A stretch of 56,823 bases of DNA from Paracoccaceae bacterium (lineage in GTDB: Bacteria; Pseudomonadota; Alphaproteobacteria; Rhodobacterales; Rhodobacteraceae): the NCBI GenBank assembly GCA_022448245.1, contig JAKVCO010000008.1:160545-217367 (forward strand). The letters are read 5' to 3'. The notes under the pieces are model-generated. The model saw only the letters and a list, made by a program, of their open reading frames with translations, had not been told where the DNA came from and did not search any database. The position numbers were made by a program, and so were the translations under genes. Position 1 is the stretch's first letter, and every line of letters starts with the position of its first letter. Shown here in pieces: positions 8,706 to 16,638 of the stretch.

Positions 8706-9479
8706 ATGACGGTCATCTCCGCACAAAACCTCAATCTCACGTTCCAAACGAACGATGGGCCGGTCCATGCGCTCAGCGACGTGGGGCTCGAGATCGGCAA
8801 AGGCGATTTCGTCTCCTTCATCGGCCCTTCGGGCTGCGGCAAGACCACCTTCCTGCGCTGTGTGGCAGCGCTCGAGACGCCGACCTCGGGCACGCTCACC
8901 GTCAACGGGCTCAGCCCCGATGAGGCGCGCAAGAGCCGGGCCTATGGCTACGTCTTCCAGCACGCAGGCCTCTACCCGTGGCGCACCATTGGCGCCAACA
9001 TCCGGCTGCCGCTGGAGATCATGGGCTACGCCAAAAGCGATATGGCGGGCCGAGTGGAGAAGGTGCTCAAGCTCGTCGATCTGGAAGGGTTTGAGAACAA
9101 ATACCCCTGGCAGCTGTCAGGCGGCATGCAGCAGCGCGCCTCCATCGCGCGGGCGCTGGCGTTTGACGCCGATCTTTTGCTCATGGACGAACCCTTCGGC
9201 GCGCTTGATGAGATCGTGCGTGACCACCTGAACGAACAGCTCCTTAAGCTCTGGGACCAGACAGGCAAGACCATCGCCTTCGTCACCCACTCGATCCCCG
9301 AGGCGGTGTATCTGTCGACCAAGATCGTCGTCATGTCCCCCCGCCCCGGCCGCATCACCGATGTGATTGAGAGCGATCTGCCGCGCGAACGCCCCCTTGA
9401 TATCCGCGAGACGCCGGAGTTTCTGGCGCTCGCCCATCGCGTCCGAGAAGGCCTCCGCGCGGGGCATTCCTATGAGTGA
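8706..9479 (+). CDS. ABC transporter ATP-binding protein (NitT/TauT/THI5 type)
   Basis: 257 residues. Walker A is GPSGCGKTT, the Q-loop lies in YGYVFQHAGLYPW, the signature is LSGGMQQRASIARAL, and Walker B with D-loop is LLLMDEPFGALDE; the H-loop is FVTHSIPEA. This is the cytoplasmic motor of an importer whose two permeases and binding protein follow in the same operon. The family pattern (SsuB/TauB/NrtD-like) goes with NMT1/THI5-type binding proteins. Its last codons overlap the GNAT gene. Confidence 0.92.
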   Translation: MTVISAQNLNLTFQTNDGPVHALSDVGLEIGKGDFVSFIGPSGCGKTTFLRCVAALETPTSGTLTVNGLSPDEARKSRAYGYVFQHAGLYPWRTIGANIRLPLEIMGYAKSDMAGRVEKVLKLVDLEGFENKYPWQLSGGMQQRASIARALAFDADLLLMDEPFGALDEIVRDHLNEQLLKLWDQTGKTIAFVTHSIPEAVYLSTKIVVMSPRPGRITDVIESDLPRERPLDIRETPEFLALAHRVREGLRAGHSYE

Positions 9480-9909
9480 CGCGGGCACGCTCCGCCTGGC
9501 CCATGAGGCCGATGCCGCCGCCTGCGCGGGCATCGTGCGGGGCTGGCTGGAGAGCGTGCCTTGGATGGAAGAAGCCCAGCCCAGCAAGGAAAAGCTCACC
9601 GAAATCCTCGCCAAGGGCATTCCGCTGCGGGAGTTCTGGGTGATCGGCGATCCCATCGCGGGCTACCTGTCCTTCAATGTCGAAGAGAGCCTGATCGGCG
9701 GGCTCTACACCGCCTCACCGGGCTCCGGCGCTGGTAAACAGCTCCTCGACCGCGTGCGCGCGGGCCGCGACTACGTGCAGCTCTGGACGCACGAGCCTAA
9801 CACCGCCGCGCACCGCTTCTACCACCGCGAGGGGTTTGAGACCGTCGAACGCAAGGCTGAGGGCCGCGGCGACGGCGTCCCGGAGCTCCGCATGGAGTGG
9901 CACTCATGA
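9472..9909 (+). CDS. GNAT-family N-acetyltransferase
   Basis: 145 residues. Start ATG lies inside the end of the ABC ATPase gene and the stop overlaps the first permease start (ATGA). The C-terminal half shows the acyl-CoA-binding pattern SPGSGAGKQLLDRVRAG and the typical EPNTAAHRFYHREGFETVER segment. The substrate is unknown. An acetyltransferase set between the ATPase and permease of an importer is unusual but the overlapping junctions make co-translation very likely. It may act on an amine or amino-acid product of the pathway; that is inference. Confidence 0.8.
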   Translation: MSDAGTLRLAHEADAAACAGIVRGWLESVPWMEEAQPSKEKLTEILAKGIPLREFWVIGDPIAGYLSFNVEESLIGGLYTASPGSGAGKQLLDRVRAGRDYVQLWTHEPNTAAHRFYHREGFETVERKAEGRGDGVPELRMEWHS

Positions 9910-10838
9910 GGTCCATTTTCCCGGTCATAAGTGTGCTTCTGGTGATCGTGGGCCTCTGGTGGGTGGCCGTGGCGCCAATGAACGTGCGCCCCGCGCTCGA
10001 CATGGCCGAACGCAGCGGGGCGGAGGTGATCCCCGAAGGCCCCGTGGCTAGGCGCGACGTCTCCGTCTGGCGGCTGATGCTCGATAACAGTGACTACGTG
10101 GCCGTGGGCTATGCCCTTGATCGACCACGGCTTCCCACGCCCACGCAGGTGGGTCAGGAACTTTGGAAGACCACCGGCGCCATGGTCATGAAGGGCCGTG
10201 CGTGGTCCAAACGATCACTCATCTACCACGGCTGGATCACGCTTCAGTCCACGCTCTGGGGCTTCCTGCTGGGCACGAGCCTTGGCATCATCGGGGCCGT
10301 CGCCATCGTCTATTCACGCACCGCGCAGCTGAGCCTTCTGCCCTGGGCCATCATCAGCCAGACCATCCCCATCGTGGCCATTGCGCCGATGATCATCGTC
10401 TTGTCCTCGCAAGTGGGGGTGGAGGGGCGCGGGCTGCCGAAGGCCATCATCTCGGCCTACCTCTGCTACTTCCCGGTACTGGTGGGCATGGTGAAGGGGC
10501 TCAAAGCGCCGGAGACCTCGCAACTTGATCTTTTGAAGACCTACGACGCGACAGGTGTCCAGAGCTTCCTGAAACTCAGGCTCCCCGCCTCGCTGCCATT
10601 CCTTTTCACCTCCCTCAAGGTGGGGATCGCTGCAGCCCTCGTGGGCACCATCGTGGGGGAACTGCCCACTGGCGCCATTAGCGGCCTCGGCGCGCGGATC
10701 CTGATCGGGGATCAGTTCGGCACGCCACTCGCTATCTGGTCGGCGCTCTTCACGGCTGCCGTTCTTGCAGGGCTTCTCGTCACGCTCATTGACCTTATCC
10801 AGAGGCTGTCGCTTAGACGGATGGGAGGGCAGGCATGA
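9906..10838 (+). CDS. ABC transporter permease 1
   Basis: 310 residues. An N-terminal membrane helix (FPVISVLLVIVGLWWVAV) is followed by a periplasmic stretch and then the conserved five-helix BPD_transp_1 core. The EAA loop is recognisable in LKAPETSQLDLLKTYDATGVQSFLKLRLPASLPFLF. It pairs with the next gene, with which it overlaps by 4 bp. Together with the ATPase and binding protein it forms a complete importer of the NitT/TauT class. The start at 9906 was preferred because it overlaps the GNAT stop and leaves a membrane helix as N-terminus. Confidence 0.88.
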   Translation: MRSIFPVISVLLVIVGLWWVAVAPMNVRPALDMAERSGAEVIPEGPVARRDVSVWRLMLDNSDYVAVGYALDRPRLPTPTQVGQELWKTTGAMVMKGRAWSKRSLIYHGWITLQSTLWGFLLGTSLGIIGAVAIVYSRTAQLSLLPWAIISQTIPIVAIAPMIIVLSSQVGVEGRGLPKAIISAYLCYFPVLVGMVKGLKAPETSQLDLLKTYDATGVQSFLKLRLPASLPFLFTSLKVGIAAALVGTIVGELPTGAISGLGARILIGDQFGTPLAIWSALFTAAVLAGLLVTLIDLIQRLSLRRMGGQA

Positions 10839-11683
10839 GCGCGCTTCTGATCGCAATCGTCTTCTGGGTCGCGGCCTGGGGCGCCAACATTTGGCTCAGC
10901 AATTCACGCTGGAGCGAGACGATCCCCGTCCGTATCGCGGTGCCCGTCCTCTTCGGCGTCACGCTCCTTGTGCTTTGGGAAGGAACCGTCCGGAGCCTCG
11001 GCGTGAGCCCAGTAATCTTGCCCCCACCCTCCATGGTAGGCGCAACCTTCGCGGCCTCGCTAGAGGTACTCTGGATCGACTTCGTACAGACCGTCGTCAA
11101 AGGCGCCTTCCGAGGCTTCGCCATTGGCGCCGCTGCCGCGTTCATCTGCGCCGTCCTCATCGACCGCTCCGCCTTCCTCACGAGGGGGCTTTTGCCTATC
11201 GGCAACTTCTTCGCCGCGCTGCCCATCGTGGGGATCGCGCCCATCATGGTGAATTGGTTCGGATTTGACTGGCAGTCGAAGGCGGCCGTCGTTGTCGTGA
11301 TGGTCTTCTTCCCGATCCTCGTGAACACCGTCGAAGGCCTGCGGGCGAGCGACACGCTCCAACGCGACCTCATGCGCACCTACGCGGCGAGCTACGGCCA
11401 TACACTGCTGAAGCTGCGCCTTCCCGCAGCCATGCCCTTCATCTTCAACGGGCTGAAAGTGGCCACAACCCTGGCGTTAATCGGCGCCATCGTCGCTGAA
11501 TATTTTGGCTCTCCCACGCGCGGGATGGGCTTTCGGATCTCGACAGGCGTGGGCAGCTTGTCAATCGACCTTGTCTGGGCTGAGATCGCTGTCGCAGCGA
11601 TGGTCGGCACCAGCATTTTCGGGCTCATGGCCTGGATCGAGAGACGGGTCACCTTCTGGCACCCGTCCCATCGCAACCGATAA
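10835..11683 (+). CDS. ABC transporter permease 2
   Basis: 282 residues with two N-terminal membrane helices and the BPD_transp_1 core. The EAA loop reads EGLRASDTLQRDLMRTYAAS...LKLRLPAAMPFIF, and the last part (LSIDLVWAEIAVAAMVGTSIFGLM) is the typical final helices of this family. It overlaps permease 1 (ATGA) and is similar to it in the core, so the two probably form a heterodimer. The binding protein starts 31 bp downstream. Confidence 0.88.
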   Translation: MSALLIAIVFWVAAWGANIWLSNSRWSETIPVRIAVPVLFGVTLLVLWEGTVRSLGVSPVILPPPSMVGATFAASLEVLWIDFVQTVVKGAFRGFAIGAAAAFICAVLIDRSAFLTRGLLPIGNFFAALPIVGIAPIMVNWFGFDWQSKAAVVVVMVFFPILVNTVEGLRASDTLQRDLMRTYAASYGHTLLKLRLPAAMPFIFNGLKVATTLALIGAIVAEYFGSPTRGMGFRISTGVGSLSIDLVWAEIAVAAMVGTSIFGLMAWIERRVTFWHPSHRNR

Positions 11684-11714
11684 TCAACACGTCAATCAAC
11701 ACGGAGGACTTCCC

Positions 11715-12701
11715 ATGGATATCAAACTCACTTGCAAGGCTGCGGCGCTCTCGCTGCTGGCGATGCCGGCGCTCGCGGCCGACGACGTGACGCTGCAGCT
11801 CAAATGGGTCACCCAGGCGCAGTTCGCGGGCTACTATGTGGCGCTCGAGAACGGCTATTACTCGGATGCTGATCTGAACGTGACGATCAAGCCGGGCGGC
11901 CCAGACATCGCGCCGACGCAGGTTCTCGCCGGTGGCGGGGCGGACGTAACGGTCGAATGGATGCCCGCAGCTCTTGCCGCACGCGAAAAGGGCCTGCCGA
12001 TGGTCAACATCGCCCAGCCGTTCAAGTCGTCGGGCATGATGTTGACCTGCCGCAAGGACGCGGGCGTGGCCACCACCGATGATTTCGCGGGCAAGACCCT
12101 CGGCGTCTGGTTCTTCGGTAACGAATTCCCGTTCCTGAGCTGGATGAGCCAACTTGAGATCCCCACCGATGGCTCCGACGCCGGTGTTGAGGTGCTCAAG
12201 CAGGGATTCAACGTGGACCCGATCCTGAACGGACAGGCCGCGTGCATCTCCACGATGACCTATAACGAGTACTGGCAGGTGATCGACGCAGGGCTGTCGC
12301 CCGATGATCTCGTGACCTTCAAGTACGAAGATCAAGGTGTCGCGACGCTCGAGGACGGCCTCTATGTGCTTGAAGAGAACCTTGAGGACACGGCATTCGT
12401 CGACAAGATGACCCGCTTCGTTGCTGCCTCCATGGAAGGCTGGAAATGGGCCGAAGCGAACCCTGAAGAGGCCGCGCTTATCGTGCTCGACTATGACGAG
12501 ACCGGCGCACAGACCGAAGGGCATCAGGTGCGCATGATGGGCGAGGTCGCCAAGCTCACCGCTGGTTCGAACGGCTCGCTCGACCCTGCGGATTATGACC
12601 GCACGGTCGCATCGCTTCTGGCAGGTGGCTCGGATCCCGTGATCACCAAGGCACCTGAGGGCGCCTGGACCCACGTCATCACCGATGCTGCACTGAATTG
12701 A
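11715..12701 (+). CDS. NMT1/THI5-like periplasmic substrate-binding protein
   Basis: 328 residues. The signal peptide ends at LSLLAMPALAA. The mature protein begins VTLQLKWVTQAQFAGYYVALENGYY, which is the N-terminal hallmark of NMT1/THI5 proteins that bind pyrimidine-type or related aromatic ligands. The start ATG at 11715 has ACGGAGG 8 bp upstream; the in-frame extension upstream would lie inside permease 2 and is not likely. As the last transporter gene next to a dihydropyrimidinase, the ligand is plausibly a pyrimidine, dihydropyrimidine or hydantoin. A stable hairpin follows the gene. Confidence 0.88.
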   Translation: MDIKLTCKAAALSLLAMPALAADDVTLQLKWVTQAQFAGYYVALENGYYSDADLNVTIKPGGPDIAPTQVLAGGGADVTVEWMPAALAAREKGLPMVNIAQPFKSSGMMLTCRKDAGVATTDDFAGKTLGVWFFGNEFPFLSWMSQLEIPTDGSDAGVEVLKQGFNVDPILNGQAACISTMTYNEYWQVIDAGLSPDDLVTFKYEDQGVATLEDGLYVLEENLEDTAFVDKMTRFVAASMEGWKWAEANPEEAALIVLDYDETGAQTEGHQVRMMGEVAKLTAGSNGSLDPADYDRTVASLLAGGSDPVITKAPEGAWTHVITDAALN

Positions 12702-12710
12702 TAAGACAAA

Positions 12711-12737
12711 GGGGCCGGAGCACATCGCCCCGGCCCC
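12711..12737 (+). terminator. Hairpin after the binding-protein gene
   Basis: GGGGCCGG (12711-12718) pairs with CCGGCCCC (12730-12737), an 8-bp all-G/C stem with an 11-nt loop and no U run after it. Such stems after binding-protein genes often stabilise the upstream mRNA or reduce read-through; here the DUF1330 gene follows 23 bp later. Full termination is not shown. Confidence 0.5.
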
Positions 12738-12759
12738 CTCACAACGGAGGACGCCGCCC

Positions 12760-13053
12760 ATGCCCAAAGCTTACTGGATTGCCCATGTCACGGTCACCGA
12801 CCCGGAGCGTTACGCGCTCTATGCCCAAGGCACGGCGGAACCGTTCAAGAAATACGGCGCAAAAGTTCTTGCGCGTGGTGGCACCTATCACGCGCTTGAG
12901 GGTGCAGATCACCCCCGCAACGTGGTGATCGAATTCGCCTCGATGGAAGATGCCCTTGCCTGCTACCACTCGCCGGAATACCAAGCTGCGCGGGAACATC
13001 GCATCGGCGCAGGCATCCCCAACATCACCATCGTGGAAGGTGTCGATCCGTAA
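12760..13053 (+). CDS. DUF1330 family protein
   Basis: 97 residues of ferredoxin-like alpha-beta fold. The segments AYWIAHVTVTDPERYALYA, KYGAKVLARGG and CYHSPEYQAAREHR are the usual DUF1330 landmarks (the last is normally the YxSxEYQxAxxxR motif). An ACGGAGGACG ribosome site precedes the ATG. It ends the catabolic operon. DUF1330 proteins are often encoded with catabolic enzymes but their reaction is mostly unknown; a lactonase- or isomerase-like role is possible. Family call is firm, function is not. Confidence 0.88.
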   Translation: MPKAYWIAHVTVTDPERYALYAQGTAEPFKKYGAKVLARGGTYHALEGADHPRNVVIEFASMEDALACYHSPEYQAAREHRIGAGIPNITIVEGVDP

Positions 13054-13282
13054 GGGACGGCCCAACCTGCCTCTGGTTCCCCTGCTGTCGGTCACGCTCC
13101 TTGGCGCGGTGGGTTTGGAGAGCTTGCTCAACCAACAGTTCCGGGTGCCGGCCCTCATCGCCGGGCTCGTAAGCTTGAGCGCCATCGTGCTGTAAGAGAC
13201 CTGGACCGAAGCCGCCTACATCGCGAACCTAGATGACGCGATCGTTGACGCCTTCACTGCGCAGATGTCCCCGAAACGCTAG
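13040..13282 (+). other. Possible gene relic with one internal stop (gap 13054-13434)
   Basis: A GTG inside the end of the DUF1330 gene opens a frame that reads a membrane-like stretch (LPLVPLLSVTLLGAVGLESLL) to a TAA at 13193 and then continues with an acidic soluble stretch (ETWTEAAYIANLDDAIVDAF) to a TAG at 13280. The pattern could be a decayed small membrane-protein gene. No homology is recognised and the remainder of the gap up to 13434 shows nothing I can name. Confidence 0.25.
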
Positions 13283-13434
13283 CGCCACGCTGCCTGAGAT
13301 CGGCGTGTCTGATTTCTACAATCGCTGTGCATGCGCCTCCTTTACCAGCTTTTGGCAATGGACTCCCGCAACACCGGATCTCTTGGCTCTCAGAGCCCGC
13401 GTCCCGAAGCCAAAACGCTACGAATAAGAAGAAC

Positions 13435-14145
13435 ATGGCGCGCCCTCTGACCTACCTTCTGGCCGTCTCGATCTGCGTCCCTTCTTGGGCCAGCGCAGAA
13501 GATCAAGCGCCCCGCCCTGTCTTCTCAGAGCCCTATACCGTCTCAGATGCAAGCGCGGCCTACGACGCAATCGACAGCCGTTGGGATCAGACGCAAATCG
13601 AACAGCAAGAGCGCTATTCCAAGCATGAAGGCGACTACACGACGTTCGTGCGCTCGGATCCGATCCTGCAAAGCGTAAGCTGGCCTTATGAGACTTGCAC
13701 CGACCTGATCAGCCTTATCCCACCGCCTGTTGAAGACTGGGGTATTTCAAGCGACGCCTCCTTCGTGGAGAACCCGGTCAAAGAAGACCGTGCAGAGCTG
13801 ATCTATGTCCGCTTTGACCCCGAACTTCAGTCGGATGATGAAGCGTTCTTCCAGACCGAGGAATACCTGACCATCATGATCGCGCGGTCACCCGAGACCG
13901 TTCAAGCCTTTGAAATGATGTACGAACAAGAAGCCCTGCGAAGCGTGATATTTACCGCTGGGCCCTACAACTACCCGCTCATGAACCAGACCAACGCCAC
14001 CATCTTTGGCAATATCAGCGTGGGCGTGACCTCTAACCGCGAGGAGGTCGCCACCCAGTACCTGACCGAGATCATCGGCTGCGCCATCAAAGGCGGGCTC
14101 GTGGCGGATATCATAGATCCAGCCTCCCTCGATCCAGTACCGTAA
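13435..14145 (+). CDS. Secreted hypothetical protein
   Basis: 236 residues. The ATG at 13435 follows AAGAAG and opens a signal peptide (PLTYLLAVSICVPSWASA). The mature protein is rich in acidic residues and has two cysteines (in PYETCTDL and EIIGCAIKG), consistent with one disulfide in the periplasm. I recognise no family. The convergent gene at 14219 is also a secreted protein, and a palindromic terminator lies between them. Confidence 0.6.
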   Translation: MARPLTYLLAVSICVPSWASAEDQAPRPVFSEPYTVSDASAAYDAIDSRWDQTQIEQQERYSKHEGDYTTFVRSDPILQSVSWPYETCTDLISLIPPPVEDWGISSDASFVENPVKEDRAELIYVRFDPELQSDDEAFFQTEEYLTIMIARSPETVQAFEMMYEQEALRSVIFTAGPYNYPLMNQTNATIFGNISVGVTSNREEVATQYLTEIIGCAIKGGLVADIIDPASLDPVP

Positions 14146-14162
14146 GGCCAAGGCCGAAAAGA

Positions 14163-14193
14163 AAACGCCCCTCCGCATCGCGTTGGGGCGTTT
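14163..14193. terminator. Bidirectional terminator
   Basis: AAACGCCCC (14163-14171) pairs with GGGGCGTTT (14185-14193). The A run on one side and T run on the other allow function for both convergent genes (ends at 14145 plus and 14219 minus). Confidence 0.75.
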
Positions 14194-14218
14194 GACATTC
14201 AGACCTTGGAGGTCGGTT

Positions 14219-14731
14219 CTATCCGTCAGCCATGACCACGGCCATAAAGGCTTCCATCATGCCGCTTTCCGTCAGCGCCCGCATGTTGAGCTCTTGGACG
14301 CCGCAGTCGCTGCTGACCTCGACGAGGTTATCACTGGGCAACATCAACTCGAGCAACGTGTCGTCGTTTTCGAGCGAGGCAAAATTGACTTCCTCTGACG
14401 ACATGATGTAGCCGACCAAGAGGATTGTCTTGTCGCGGATCTGGTTCACATCGCCAAGCGCATCGCGATCAGATAGGCCCTGGTAAACGCAGCCGTAGGC
14501 ATCATCGAATTCGGACGACCACGGATACTCTGGCACCAGCTCTGCTAGCGAGGGGTCCAAGCGGCCATAGAGGGCCATCATCGGCTCCCAGGAAGCCTCG
14601 CCCATGGCGCGCATCTCTTTCACAAACCCGGACTTGTTGAGCCGGGTGAAATCCACATCAGGATCAATGTCTTGGGCCTGTGCCGTGATCGGCAATGCGG
14701 CCAGACCTAGGACTGCAAAGAAGGTTTTCAT
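14219..14731 (-). CDS. Secreted hypothetical protein
   Basis: 170 residues starting at MKTFFAVLGLAALPITAQAQ, a clean signal peptide with cleavage after AQA. I prefer this start to the longer upstream frame because of the signal sequence and the polar run after it. The mature domain contains two cysteines (YGCVYQG, SDCGVQE). No family recognised. It lies 13 bp after another small secreted protein gene read in the same direction and probably forms a two-gene unit with it. Confidence 0.6.
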   Translation of the reverse strand: MKTFFAVLGLAALPITAQAQDIDPDVDFTRLNKSGFVKEMRAMGEASWEPMMALYGRLDPSLAELVPEYPWSSEFDDAYGCVYQGLSDRDALGDVNQIRDKTILLVGYIMSSEEVNFASLENDDTLLELMLPSDNLVEVSSDCGVQELNMRALTESGMMEAFMAVVMADG

Positions 14732-14744
14732 ACTTTTCCTCATT

Positions 14745-15173
14745 CTAAGGACAGACGGGGGCCATCGGATCGTTACCGCGCGCACAAATCGAGCGCTCCC
14801 CAAGGGCATCAAGGCGCCAGCCAACAGGATCGCCTGACACATCCCAAACATACACGGCCCGCGTGAGCATCGCGCTAATGGCATCGTCTTCGACCGGTTG
14901 GCGAAAATCCACGACCATGTCCTGAATGCCGATGTGGCAATAGCTCTTGGTGAGCCCACGAAGCCCATTGGCAATCGCGGCGTCCACGAAGGACTGTTCT
15001 AGCGCAGCCGTCACGCGGACGGTGTCTTGGTCAGGGAGGTCGAGAAACATGAGAGGGTCGAGCGGCACAAAACCGTCGAGGACGTCCGGCTTAACTAGCG
15101 AGCAGGCCAATACGCTGCTCCCTCCAAACGCAAGGACACTTACGCTTGCAACCATAGTCCAAAATGAAGGCAA
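14745..15173 (-). CDS. Exported hypothetical protein
   Basis: 142 residues. The N-terminus MPSFWTMVASVSVLAFGGSSVLAC is a signal peptide ending in a cysteine; the lipobox is imperfect (VLAC), so it could be a lipoprotein or a plain secreted protein. Three further cysteines occur (YCHIG, ICARG, PVCP). Function unknown. It is upstream of and co-directional with the gene at 14219. Confidence 0.55.
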   Translation of the reverse strand: MPSFWTMVASVSVLAFGGSSVLACSLVKPDVLDGFVPLDPLMFLDLPDQDTVRVTAALEQSFVDAAIANGLRGLTKSYCHIGIQDMVVDFRQPVEDDAISAMLTRAVYVWDVSGDPVGWRLDALGERSICARGNDPMAPVCP

Positions 15174-15254
15174 TGCGCCGCTACTCCACTCAATGCCCGA
15201 AACTTAGGATGAAACCGTCCGACCGGGATTGTAAAAAACGGACGTGAGCGGCGA

Positions 15255-16040
15255 TTAGGCGCCCGCGACGATGCTTTGCAAAACCCCGTCATCATCAAAG
15301 CGCAGCTTGCCGGGTGTGGCGCGCATATAGAGCTGGAAGACCTTGGTCAGATGCGCCTGATCGTAAAAGCCGGAGCTATAGGCGAGCTCCGCCAGATCAG
15401 CACTGGGATCGGCGCCAAGTGCCTGAAGTGTCGCGAGAACTTTCTTGATCGTCGCGAAGGCTTTGGGGGCAATACCAACGCGCGACGTAAATTCCCGCCG
15501 CAGGTGACGTTCGCTGACGCAAAGCTCAGCTGCGAGATCCGCAATACGAAGATCGCCGCGGCTCGCCTCGATCTTGGCGGCGGCGGCCTCCACCATGTCG
15601 TCTCCGGGCCCTGCCTCTTTAGCAAAACCCATCAAAATCTCTGTAAAGGTCTCAAGCGTGGCGGGGCCCTTGAGCTCGGTCGTGAAGAACTCGCAACGGT
15701 TCACCAATGGACCCATGTCTCGCTTCATCAGCCGGCTCGCCCCGATGGGCGTGCACTCAGCGAGGAAGTGCTGGAACGGCCCCTCAATCGAGTATTCGGC
15801 ATCGAAGGTCGTCAGCTGGCCCGACAGATGGCAGCAGCCGGGCTCTAGCGGGAAATCCACGCCCTGGGCAGAAGCAACGCCGTTTCCACGCGGGACCCAA
15901 CCGAGATAGATGTGGCCGGTGGGCCGGGCAGGTACGGTGACTTTCTCTGCTTGCTCGAAATTGAGCGCCAGAAATCTCGTCACCAGCCCCTCCAGAGCGT
16001 TGGGGACGGCATGTTCCTGATAGCTAGGAATATTCGACAC
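15255..16040 (-). CDS. AraC-family transcriptional regulator
   Basis: 261 residues. The C-terminal domain has two helix-turn-helix motifs: DLRIADLAAELCVSERHLRR and the second around DLAELAYSSGFYDQAHLTKV, followed by a GFxDQAHLxxxF-type AraC signature and TPGKLR. The N-terminal half resembles the ligand-binding domain of the DUF6597 type often found with AraC domains (GHIYLGWVPRGN). The target genes are not known; it is not adjacent to a divergent gene that it clearly controls. Confidence 0.85.
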   Translation of the reverse strand: MSNIPSYQEHAVPNALEGLVTRFLALNFEQAEKVTVPARPTGHIYLGWVPRGNGVASAQGVDFPLEPGCCHLSGQLTTFDAEYSIEGPFQHFLAECTPIGASRLMKRDMGPLVNRCEFFTTELKGPATLETFTEILMGFAKEAGPGDDMVEAAAAKIEASRGDLRIADLAAELCVSERHLRREFTSRVGIAPKAFATIKKVLATLQALGADPSADLAELAYSSGFYDQAHLTKVFQLYMRATPGKLRFDDDGVLQSIVAGA

Positions 16041-16135
16041 GTACTTCTCTCCTGACGCGGGGCTGGGTTGCGGACCTTACGGACCCTGCTAATACCCAAT
16101 CCGGTCAGGCAGCACTAGCCACGAAGGAGGTGCGT

Positions 16136-16596
16136 CTATTGGTGGATGAGAACGTTGAAACCTTCGTCCGGCGTAGGCGCGTGGAAGTGTTTTGAGACGC
16201 GGTGAAACTGCTCCTCGATCGCCGCGAAGGGATGATCGGCCTCAGCGTTGCGCGCTTTGAGGCGGGCAAGACAAGCCTCGTCAGGCGTATCGAGCACATG
16301 CAGCAGGTGGGGCACGTCCGCTTCTTCGAAGATGCCGCGCATCCAAGCGCGGACCTCCACGATGTTGGCTTGGAAATCGAGCATGACGGAAACGCCCGCC
16401 CGCAACAGCCCCACGATATGCGGCGCCACGGCTGCCCGCAGTTTGTGCGAGCAGCGGACAAAATCAGCAAGCGTGGTCATCTCATCCCGAAGAGCGCCTT
16501 GAGCCAGTCGTCTTCTGAGATCACCACCACACGCGGCTCGCGGCCCAGACGCGCCGTAAGTGTTGATTTTCCGGAGGCGATCTTGCCACAGATCAT
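16136..16596 (-). pseudogene. P-loop (AAA/zeta-toxin-like) kinase, frameshifted
   Basis: The start MICGKIASGKSTLTARLG carries a Walker A motif (GKIASGKST), followed by VVVISEDDWLKALFG. The frame is then lost: one G appears to be missing at about 16490, because the next frame resumes exactly with DEMTTLADFVRCSHKLRAAV and continues with VMLDFQANIVEVRAWM, LDTPDEACLARLKARN and HFHAPTPDEGFNV. This is the layout of small P-loop kinase-like proteins of about 155 residues with unknown substrates. A single-base shift could be a sequencing error or a fresh mutation. It lies directly after the RND pump gene. Confidence 0.7.
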
Positions 16597-16638
16597 ATGC
16601 AGTGGTGGGGGGGCTTTCGCAGTCTTGGTCTAAAACCT

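Noticed and set aside
11649..12767. 372-codon open frame on the minus strand
   Set aside because: Antisense shadow of the binding-protein gene; the signal peptide and NMT1 pattern on the plus strand are decisive.
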